Assembly: GCA_013214715.1 (NCBI GenBank)
Contig: JABSSB010000158.1
Span: 1-13,609, forward strand
Source of the DNA: Paracoccaceae bacterium
GTDB taxonomy: Bacteria > Pseudomonadota > Alphaproteobacteria > Rhodobacterales > Rhodobacteraceae
Length of the DNA: 13,609 nt
Direction of reading: 5' to 3'
Shown piece after piece: positions 1 through 6,203 of this stretch. The position numbers and the translations under genes are program-made. The notes under the pieces are model-generated. The model worked only from the letters and a program-made list of their open reading frames with translations, did not search any database and was not told where the DNA came from. Positions within the stretch are counted from its first letter, which is position 1. Every line of letters begins with the position of its first letter.

Positions 1-2157
1 GACGCCAAACTGGCCGAGCTTGACAGCACCATCCCCTATGGCGTGGCGTTGCAGCCGATCTATCAGCAGCATGTTGTGGTGGATCAGGCGTCGACCGATT
101 TCCTGGTCAACCTGGCGACCTCGGTGGCAATTGTGGTGGCGGTTCTGGCGATCTTCATGGGCTGGCGGGCGGCGGTTGTGGTCGGTTCGACCTTGCTGCT
201 GACCGTGGTTGGCACCGTGATGTTCATGTCGCTCTTTTCCATCGAGATGGAGCGAATTTCGCTGGGCGCGCTGATCATTGCGATGGGAATGCTGGTGGAT
301 AATGCCATCGTGGTGGCCGAGGGGATGCAGATCGCCATGCGACGGGGGATGAGTTCGCGTCAGGCGGCAGACAACGCGGTGCAAAAGACGCAGATACCGC
401 TTCTGGGCGCGACAGTGATCGGCATCATGGCCTTTGCCGGGATCGGGCTGAGCCCGGATGCGACGGGGGAGTTCCTGTTCTCGCTTTTTGCGGTGATCGG
501 CATCTCTTTGCTGCTCAGCTGGGTATTGGCGCTGATGGTCACGCCGCTTTTGGGGCATTACGTGTTCAAACAGGGCGATGGCGGGGAAGATGACGCCTAT
601 TCCGGGGTGATCTTCCGGGTCTATGGCTGGACGCTCCGGCAGGCTCTGAAGCTGCGCTGGCTGGTGGTGACGGCCTTGGTGGGGGTCACCGCGCTTTGTT
701 ATGCCGGGTTCGGGCTGATCGAAGAGCAGTTCTTTCCCGACAGCAACACGCCGATCTTTTTCGTGCATTTCAAACTGCCGCAGGGCACGCCGATTGCCGC
801 GACCTCGGCCGATCTGGCCGTGATCGAGGGCTGGCTGGGCGCGCGCGACGATGTGGTATCTACGACCGCCTTTGTAGGTCAGGGCGCGACGCGGTTCATG
901 CTCACCTATGCGGCGGAAAAGCGGAACGCCTCTTACGGGCATCTGATCATCCGCGCGCCGTCGCTTGAGGCCATCCCGCCCTTGCAGGCCGATCTGGAAG
1001 CCTTTGCCCGCGCCCGTTTTCCCGAAGCCGAGACACGGACAAAGCGGCTGGTCTTTGGCCCCGGCGGCGGCGATCCGATCCAGGTGCGCTTTTCAGGTCA
1101 GGATGCCATGGTGCTGCGGTCGCTGGCGGCCGAGGCGCAGGCGCGGATGGCGGCGGCGTCCGACAATGTGCTGGATCTGCGCACCAATTGGCGAGAGCCC
1201 GAGATTGTGCTGCGCCCAATTTATGCCACGGAACGGGCGCAACGCGCGGGTGTTGCGCGCGACGACATTGCTGCCGTGCTTCAGTTTTCGACTGACGGGA
1301 TTGTGACCGGGGTCCTGCGCGAGGAAGACCGCCAAATCCCCATCATCCTGCGTCGTGCAGCAGATGGAGAGTATAACCTTATGGATCAGGTCGTATTCTC
1401 CCCCACCTCCGGCCAGGTCGTGCCCATCGAACAGATGGTGGACGGGTTCGAGTATGAGGTGCAGAACACGCTCATACACCGCCGCGCGCGCCTGCCCACG
1501 ATCACGGTTGGGGCAGATATCCCCGCCGGGATGACGGCCGCCGCCGTCCGGACCGAGATTGTCGAGACGATCGACAGCATGCCCATCCCCCCCGGCTATC
1601 GCATGGAATGGGGCGGCGAATATGAAAGCTCCCGCGATGCCAATGAAAGCCTTGGGCGGCAATTGCCGGTGAGTCTTCTGATCATGGTGCTGATCTCGAT
1701 CCTGCTGTTCAATGCGCTGCGCCAGCCGATCATTATCTGGCTTTTGGTACCGATGTCGGTCAATGGCGTGGTGATTGCCCTGCTGGGGACGGGCCTGCCC
1801 TTTACCTTCACGGCCCTTCTGGGTCTGTTGAGCCTGTCGGGCATGCTGATCAAAAACGGCATCGTCTTGGTCGAGGAAATCGATCTGGTGCGCGCCGAAG
1901 GCTATGATCTGCGTGACGCGATCGAAAGGGCGTCTGTCTCGCGTCTGCGGCCGGTAATGCTGGCGGCGGTGACAACGATCCTTGGGATGCTGCCCTTGCT
2001 AGGGGATGCGTTTTTCCGGTCGATGGCGGTAACGATCATGGGCGGGCTGGCCTTCGCGACCGTCCTGACTTTGGTTGCGGCGCCCGTGCTTTACATGATT
2101 TTCTTCAATCGCGAAGAAACCCGTCGATTGGCGGCCAAAGCGCCTCAGACGCTCTAG
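1..2157 (+). CDS. RND-family efflux transporter, inner-membrane pump subunit (5' end outside window)
   Basis: The frame is open from base 1 to a TAG stop at 2155-2157, giving the last 718 residues of a protein that is usually about 1,030 residues. The visible part starts just before the second membrane helix and covers the first helix cluster, the second large periplasmic loop and the last helices. The helix-4 motif GMLVDNAIVV (Asp codon 298-300) matches the proton-relay segment of AcrB, but the second Asp of the AcrB pair is Asn here. The helix-10 lysine is kept (LIKNGIVLVEE, Lys codon 1852-1854). By family, such pumps exchange protons for drugs or other amphiphiles, working as trimers with a periplasmic adaptor and an outer-membrane channel. 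The adaptor gene is not in the window but would commonly lie upstream. The substrate cannot be deduced. An RND pump is near certain; the subfamily is not resolved. Confidence 0.93.
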   Translation, partial: DAKLAELDSTIPYGVALQPIYQQHVVVDQASTDFLVNLATSVAIVVAVLAIFMGWRAAVVVGSTLLLTVVGTVMFMSLFSIEMERISLGALIIAMGMLVDNAIVVAEGMQIAMRRGMSSRQAADNAVQKTQIPLLGATVIGIMAFAGIGLSPDATGEFLFSLFAVIGISLLLSWVLALMVTPLLGHYVFKQGDGGEDDAYSGVIFRVYGWTLRQALKLRWLVVTALVGVTALCYAGFGLIEEQFFPDSNTPIFFVHFKLPQGTPIAATSADLAVIEGWLGARDDVVSTTAFVGQGATRFMLTYAAEKRNASYGHLIIRAPSLEAIPPLQADLEAFARARFPEAETRTKRLVFGPGGGDPIQVRFSGQDAMVLRSLAAEAQARMAAASDNVLDLRTNWREPEIVLRPIYATERAQRAGVARDDIAAVLQFSTDGIVTGVLREEDRQIPIILRRAADGEYNLMDQVVFSPTSGQVVPIEQMVDGFEYEVQNTLIHRRARLPTITVGADIPAGMTAAAVRTEIVETIDSMPIPPGYRMEWGGEYESSRDANESLGRQLPVSLLIMVLISILLFNALRQPIIIWLLVPMSVNGVVIALLGTGLPFTFTALLGLLSLSGMLIKNGIVLVEEIDLVRAEGYDLRDAIERASVSRLRPVMLAAVTTILGMLPLLGDAFFRSMAVTIMGGLAFATVLTLVAAPVLYMIFFNREETRRLAAKAPQTL

Positions 2158-2165
2158 GCGCACCC

Positions 2166-2191
2166 GCGCCGCGCACCCGCGTGCGCGGCGC
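2166..2191. terminator. GC-rich hairpin between convergent genes
   Basis: An 11-bp perfect stem (2166-2176 pairing with 2181-2191) closes a 4-base loop, nine bases after the pump stop codon and 75 bases beyond the recN stop codon. It lies between two convergent genes, where a shared terminator is expected. Neither strand has a run of T after the stem, so it is not a standard intrinsic terminator. It could protect the 3' ends of transcripts, act with Rho, or slow converging polymerases. The structure is plain; the function is inferred. Confidence 0.45.
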
Positions 2192-2265
2192 CTTGCCCAA
2201 CCGGGTCCAGCGCATCTGTGATGCGCGCAAATCGGGCGGGAGACCACCAGCCGAGATCGGTTTTG

Positions 2266-3912
2266 CTAGTCCAAAAGCGCCCGCGCCGCGGCGCGGGCCT
2301 CGTCCGTGATGCGGTCGCCGGACAGCATCCGCGCGATCTCATCCACGCGCTCCGCCTCGGCCAGCGGATCGACGCGGGACAGCGTGGACCCGTCTTGGAC
2401 GGATTTGGACACGCGCCAGTGATGCGCGCCTTGCGCCGCAACCTGCGGAGAATGTGTGACCACCAGAACCTGCCCATCCTCTGCCAAAGACGACAGCCTC
2501 CGGCCCACCGCATCCGCCGTTGCCCCACCCACACCGCGATCGATCTCGTCAAAAATCATTGTCACGCCGCTGGCTTCTCCATGCAGGCAGACCTTAAGCG
2601 CCAGCAGGAAGCGCGACAATTCTCCGCCCGAAGCGATCTTGTTCAGTGGCCCGGCCGGTGCGCCGGGATTGGTCGCCACGGTGAAGGCGATTTGGTCCAC
2701 GCCGTCGGGGCCGGCATCTGTCGGGTCAATGCGGGTTTCAAAGACGGCCCGCTCCATCTTCAGCGGGGCCAGTTCGTCCATCACCGCGATGTCCAGCCTT
2801 TTGGCGGCGTCTTTGCGCAGATCGGACAGGGCGGCGGCTGCGGCGTCATAGTCGGTGCGGGCCGCGGTCGCTTCGGCCTGCCGCGTAGCGACGCCATCCT
2901 CTCCGGCATCAAGCGCCACCAGCTTGGCGCGCAGAGGCTCGGCAAAGCCTGCCAGATCGTCCGGCGCCACGCCATGTTTGCGCGCCAAGGCACGCAGCGC
3001 GAACAGACGCTCTTCGGTCGCGTCAAGCTCCTGCGGATCAAAGGCAAGCGCTTGCAGGCAAGTCTCAACGCCTTGTGCGGCCTCACCCAGTTCGATCATC
3101 GCCCGCGACAGCGCCTCAAGCGGGGCGTCCAGCTGCCCTTCGGCCTGATCGGCCACCCCGTCGAGCCAGCGCGCCGCATCACCCATCGCGCCTTCGGCCC
3201 CGTCTTCGGATAAAAGCGAAAGCGCGCGGGCCACGTCATCGCGGATCTTCTCGGATTGCTGCATCAGCCGCCGCCGGGTGTCGAGCTCGGCATCTTCGCC
3301 CGGCTGCGGGTCAAGCTGATCCAGTTCTGCCACAGCGTGGCGCAGAAACTCCTCTTCGGCGCGGATCGCTTCCAGAGCCGCGCGGGCCTCTTCGGCAGCT
3401 GCGTCGGCTTTGCGCCAGTCTGCCCATGCGGCGCGGCAGGTGGCGCGGGCGGCATCGGCCTCGGCAAAGTCGTCGAGTAGATCGCGATGCCCGCGCGGGT
3501 TCAGCAACCCGCGATCGTCATGCTGGCCATGCAGCTCCACCAATGTCTCGGACAGGGCGCGCAGCACCTCTCCGCTGGCGCGTCGGTCGTTGACCCATGC
3601 CGTCTTGCGACCATCGGCGGTGTTCACACGGCGCAACAGCAGGCTGTCTCCGCCAGGCAATCCGGCCTCCTCTAGAACGGCATGAGCCGGGTGGCCGTCG
3701 GGCAGGTCGAATTCGGCGATCACCTCTCCCTGCGCCGCGCCCTGACGGACCAGCTCGGCCCGTCCCCGCCAGCCCAGCACAAAGCCCAGACTGTCCAGAA
3801 GGATCGACTTGCCCGCACCGGTTTCGCCGGTCAGCACATTCAGCCCGGGCTGAAAATTCAGCTCAAGATGATCGATGATCAGCAGATCGCGGATATCCAG
3901 CGCGCGCAGCAG
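2266..3912 (-). CDS. recN: DNA repair protein RecN (SMC-like ATPase), probable CTG start
   Basis: RecN is an SMC-like ATPase that acts in recombinational repair of double-strand breaks. From the proposed start the protein is 548 residues, close to the family norm of about 550. Walker A is GETGAGKS at residues 29-36, the ABC signature SGGEL at 428-432, Walker B MIFDE ending at Glu456, and the switch His (VVTH) at 487. A charged, Ala- and Glu-rich central part fits the usual coiled coil. The first in-frame ATG/GTG/TTG is a GTG at 3837, which would remove the first beta strand just before Walker A. The upstream frame reads LLRALDIRDLLIIDHLEL, which aligns with the RecN N terminus (E. coli begins MLAQLTISNF). 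The only suitable start there is CTG at 3912, seven bases behind GGGAGGG. The gene follows the bamD stop by 30 bases, in the same frame, so co-transcription is likely. Identity is certain; the start is inferred. Confidence 0.95.
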   Translation of the reverse strand: MLRALDIRDLLIIDHLELNFQPGLNVLTGETGAGKSILLDSLGFVLGWRGRAELVRQGAAQGEVIAEFDLPDGHPAHAVLEEAGLPGGDSLLLRRVNTADGRKTAWVNDRRASGEVLRALSETLVELHGQHDDRGLLNPRGHRDLLDDFAEADAARATCRAAWADWRKADAAAEEARAALEAIRAEEEFLRHAVAELDQLDPQPGEDAELDTRRRLMQQSEKIRDDVARALSLLSEDGAEGAMGDAARWLDGVADQAEGQLDAPLEALSRAMIELGEAAQGVETCLQALAFDPQELDATEERLFALRALARKHGVAPDDLAGFAEPLRAKLVALDAGEDGVATRQAEATAARTDYDAAAAALSDLRKDAAKRLDIAVMDELAPLKMERAVFETRIDPTDAGPDGVDQIAFTVATNPGAPAGPLNKIASGGELSRFLLALKVCLHGEASGVTMIFDEIDRGVGGATADAVGRRLSSLAEDGQVLVVTHSPQVAAQGAHHWRVSKSVQDGSTLSRVDPLAEAERVDEIARMLSGDRITDEARAAARALLD

Positions 3913-3919
3913 GCCTTTG

Positions 3920-3926
3920 CCCTCCC
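3920..3926 (-). promoter_or_regulatory. Shine-Dalgarno site that supports the recN CTG start
   Basis: GGGAGGG on the minus strand lies in the short bamD-recN gap, seven bases before the CTG at 3912-3910. It is among the strongest ribosome-binding sequences in the window. The nearby ATG at 3928 is in another frame, precedes the site and runs into a stop, so the site most plausibly serves the CTG. Confidence 0.6.
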
Positions 3927-3942
3927 ATTCAGACGCGCAGGG

Positions 3943-4788
3943 TCAGAGCCATTGACCACGCAGCGACTGGCGATAGATCTGGCCCAGCCAGTTATTGCCG
4001 CGTTGCCGCGCCTCGAGACCGGCGGACGACAGAAGTTCAAACCCGTCCTGATACCAGTCAGAGGATTGGTAGTTATACCCAAGGATCGCCCCGGCGGTCT
4101 GTGCTTCGTTCACAAGCCCCAGCGACAGATAGGCTTCAATCAGACGATAAAGCGCCTCTGGCGTATGGGTGGTGGTCTGGAAATCCTCAACCACAACGCG
4201 GAATCGGTTGATCGCGGCTGTATAGTGTTCGCGTTTTAGGTAATACCGCCCGATCTCCATCTCCTTGCCCGCCAGATGGTCAAAAGCGAGGTCGAATTTC
4301 AGGATGGCCGAGGTGGCGTATTCGCTTTCGGGATAGACCTCGATCACGGTGCGCAGGGCTTGCAGCGCCTGAAAGGTCAGGCCCTGATCGCGACCGACCT
4401 CATCAATCTGGTCGTAATAGCTGAGCGCGAGGAGATACTGCGCGTAAGCGGCATCTTCATCAGTTGGGAAAAAATCGATATAACGCTGCGCGGACGACCG
4501 GGAATTTTCGTAATCCTTGTCCTGATGATAGGAGAAGGCCTGCATGATCAACGCGCGTTTGGCCCAACTGGAATAGGGGTAAAGCCGTTCGATTTCGGAA
4601 AAATAATAAGCCGCGTCGCCCGAACGGTCACGGGCAAGTTCAAATTCGCCGCGTTCGAAGATCTGTTCGGGTGTGAAGCCTTCGAGCGATGCGGTACGGT
4701 CGGTGCGGCTATTGTTGCAAGCAGCCAGTGCCAGCGCCAGAACCGCAATGGCTGAGGCCCGTTTGATCCCGCTTAGCACGCCCGTCAT
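3943..4788 (-). CDS. bamD: Outer membrane protein assembly factor BamD (lipoprotein)
   Basis: BamD (formerly YfiO/ComL) is the essential lipoprotein of the BAM complex, which folds beta-barrel proteins into the outer membrane with BamA. The 281-residue product starts with a lipoprotein signal peptide: Lys and Arg near the N terminus, a hydrophobic run, and the lipobox LALAAC with Cys24 as the lipidated residue. The following Asn does not resemble the Asp+2 inner-membrane retention signal of enteric bacteria. The mature part carries TPR-like repeats, for example FERGEFELARDRSGDAAYYF near residues 44-63 and a repeated helix pair with PTDEDAAYAQYLLALSYYDQ near residue 110. Length fits alphaproteobacterial BamD, which is a little longer than the E. 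coli protein. AAGG lies about nine bases before the ATG. It follows lpxC after a 269-base gap and precedes recN by 30 bases, an arrangement I associate with Rhodobacterales. Confidence 0.95.
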   Translation of the reverse strand: MTGVLSGIKRASAIAVLALALAACNNSRTDRTASLEGFTPEQIFERGEFELARDRSGDAAYYFSEIERLYPYSSWAKRALIMQAFSYHQDKDYENSRSSAQRYIDFFPTDEDAAYAQYLLALSYYDQIDEVGRDQGLTFQALQALRTVIEVYPESEYATSAILKFDLAFDHLAGKEMEIGRYYLKREHYTAAINRFRVVVEDFQTTTHTPEALYRLIEAYLSLGLVNEAQTAGAILGYNYQSSDWYQDGFELLSSAGLEARQRGNNWLGQIYRQSLRGQWL

Positions 4789-5057
4789 TCTGCTCTACCT
4801 TTGGTCGTCTTCATTCGGGTCAGACCCGTTTCGACTTCGTTAGCACATTAAATTCCAGTGCAAAACGTCTTTGGCGGTTTCTTTCGGTACCAAATGAATT
4901 TGCCGCGACGGGGTGCTAGTGGTTGCGAAGCATCGCAGCAAGGTGCGGCTGACACATGTCACGCTGCACAGCGCCACCTGACACGCTCCGCCTTCACAAA
5001 TTACGGGATATTTCTGGCTTCGGTCAGGCAGGCCACGCGACCCGGCGGCCCATAGGA
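4789..5057 (-). other. lpxC-bamD intergenic region, likely carrying the bamD promoter
   Basis: These 269 bases have no convincing gene; the frames crossing them lack recognisable protein features. They contain two adjacent short inverted repeats (see the repeat entry) and a further one at 4923-4935 (TGCGA, four bases, TCGCA). Base composition becomes more AT-rich toward bamD. On the minus strand TTGCAC near 4864-4859 is a possible -35 element, but I cannot find a matching -10 at good spacing. No clear intrinsic terminator for lpxC is visible. Whether bamD has its own promoter here is inference from the size of the gap. Confidence 0.4.
4950..4973. repeat. Two abutting short inverted repeats upstream of bamD
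   Basis: TGACA-CA-TGTCA (4950-4961) is followed directly by CGCTG-CA-CAGCG (4962-4973). Both have perfect 5-base arms and a 2-base CA centre. The half-site TGACAC occurs again at 4979-4984. Paired palindromes of this size can bind dimeric regulators or fold in RNA. No specific regulator is recognised. Confidence 0.4.
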
Positions 5058-5978
5058 TTACGCAACGGCAGGCACTTCCTCAAGAACCAACCCCGCCCCC
5101 GGCATCCGAGCTGCCATGGCCGGTGTAAGATCAACCCATTCAAAGGCTTCCGGTTGGTCAAACAGTTCACGCAGCAGCATGTTGGTGACCGAATGGCCAG
5201 CCCTTTCGCCTTCATACCGGCCCAGGATCGGCCCACCGGCCAGCGCCAGATCACCCAGCGCATCCAGCATTTTGTGACGCACAGCCTCGTCGTCGTGACG
5301 CAGGCCGCCTGGCGTCAGGATGCGGTCTCCATCCACCACAACGGCATTATCGATGGTCCCGCCTAGGGCGAGACCGGCCTTGTGCATGGCTTCGACATCA
5401 GAGAGGCGGCAGAATGTGCGGCTGTCGCACAGTTCGCGCGCGAAGCTGCCATTGCGCAGGTTCATCGTCTTTTCCTGACGGCCGATGGCCGGATCAGGGA
5501 AATCGATGGCGAAATGCATTTCAAACTCATCCGCCGGCATCAGACGCGCCACTGCGTCGCCATGGCGCAGCTCAACCTCGCGCAGGATGCGCAGTGCCTT
5601 GAGTGGCACATCCTGACGGGTCAGGCCTACGCGCATAATGCCCAGCAGGAATGGCAGGGAGGAGCCGTCAAGGATCGGGACTTCGGGCGTATCAATTTCG
5701 ACCAGTGCGTTATGCACCCCGGCCCCGGCCAGCGCGGCCATGATGTGTTCTACCGTGGCCACATGCGCACCAGCGGCGTTTTCCAGCCGCGTCTGCAGCG
5801 GCGTCTGCCGCGCCAGATCCCAGCGCGCCGGGATCACTGCATCACCCAGAGCGATATCCGTGCGCAAGAATTTGATCCCATGTCCCGCAGGGGCCGGGCG
5901 CACGATCATGTGCGCCGTCTTGCCGCTATGCAGGCCAAGACCTGCAAACCGAACCGGGGATTTCAACGTATGCTGCAC
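5058..5978 (-). CDS. lpxC: UDP-3-O-acyl-N-acetylglucosamine deacetylase LpxC
   Basis: LpxC is the cytoplasmic zinc enzyme that removes acetate from UDP-3-O-acyl-GlcNAc, the committed step of lipid A synthesis. From the GTG at 5978 the protein has 306 residues, against 305 in E. coli. Key residues fall near E. coli numbers: Glu77-His78 in ATVEHIMAAL, His235 and Asp239 in HKMLDALGDL (E. coli His238 and Asp242, zinc ligands), and His262 in ERAGHS (E. coli His265, catalytic). The GLGLHSGK start motif is also present. An ATG at 6008 would add ten residues (MAGRHLRGTS) with no family counterpart and a poorly spaced AAGG; the GTG has GAGG at seven bases, so I prefer it. The gene sits behind the ftsZ terminator and probably has its own promoter. 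The stop is TAA at 5060-5058. Confidence 0.96.
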   Translation of the reverse strand: MQHTLKSPVRFAGLGLHSGKTAHMIVRPAPAGHGIKFLRTDIALGDAVIPARWDLARQTPLQTRLENAAGAHVATVEHIMAALAGAGVHNALVEIDTPEVPILDGSSLPFLLGIMRVGLTRQDVPLKALRILREVELRHGDAVARLMPADEFEMHFAIDFPDPAIGRQEKTMNLRNGSFARELCDSRTFCRLSDVEAMHKAGLALGGTIDNAVVVDGDRILTPGGLRHDDEAVRHKMLDALGDLALAGGPILGRYEGERAGHSVTNMLLRELFDQPEAFEWVDLTPAMAARMPGAGLVLEEVPAVA

Positions 5979-5985
5979 GGATGTG

Positions 5986-5989
5986 CCTC
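5986..5989 (-). promoter_or_regulatory. Ribosome-binding site favouring the GTG start of lpxC
   Basis: GAGG on the minus strand lies seven bases before the GTG at 5978-5976. The alternative ATG at 6008 has only AAGG about eleven bases away. Together with the match to E. coli residue numbering this decides the start. Confidence 0.5.
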
Positions 5990-6089
5990 GTAGGTGGCGA
6001 CCCGCCATTTCGGGACTGACCTTCAGTTAAAATTTGACAGGCGTCTTCACAACTCAAACATTGCAACGTGTTGAAACATCGGGTTTTTG

Positions 6090-6111
6090 GGTCGGCAAGA
6101 CTCTGCCAACC
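6090..6111. promoter_or_regulatory. Hairpin with a GANTC site in its loop, upstream of lpxC
   Basis: GGTCGGCA (6090-6097) and TGCCAACC (6104-6111) form an 8-bp stem with one G-T wobble in the minus-strand transcript and a 6-base loop. The loop contains GACTC at 6099-6103, a GANTC site of the kind methylated by CcrM in alphaproteobacteria. It lies about 110 bases before the lpxC start, between that start and the ftsZ terminator. The structure and site are seen; a role in lpxC control is speculative. Confidence 0.35.
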
Positions 6112-6128
6112 TTCATTGAACTTATTGT

Positions 6129-6166
6129 TTTAAATAGAAAAATGGCCGCCTTCGAGGCGGCCATTT
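6129..6166 (-). terminator. Rho-independent terminator of ftsZ
   Basis: A 12-bp perfect stem (6155-6166 with 6140-6151) closes a 3-base loop. Read on the minus strand it is followed by TTTTTCTATTTAAA, a good T-rich tract. It begins about 38 bases after the ftsZ TAA. It probably ends transcription of the murB-to-ftsZ genes and separates them from lpxC. The T tract exists only in the minus-strand direction. Confidence 0.88.
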
Positions 6167-6203
6167 GCGTTCAGAAGTGACCGGGGGCAAGGCCCGGATC
6201 GGC

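Noticed and set aside
1093..1662. 189-codon open frame on the minus strand inside the RND pump
   Set aside because: Lies wholly within the periplasmic-loop coding part of the pump; no motif and no ribosome-binding logic.
2154..2552. Small minus-strand gene overlapping the recN end and the intergenic gap
   Set aside because: Most of it is an alternate frame of recN, and the rest is the GC hairpin region. Trp- and Arg-rich translation suggests an artefact.
2218..3213. 331-codon open frame on the + strand opposite recN
   Set aside because: Antisense to the conserved ATPase domain of RecN; composition is typical of a shadow frame and no motif is visible.
4858..5055. 65-residue + strand gene in the lpxC-bamD gap
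   Set aside because: No ribosome-binding site, no hydrophobic or conserved pattern, and it runs against all neighbours.
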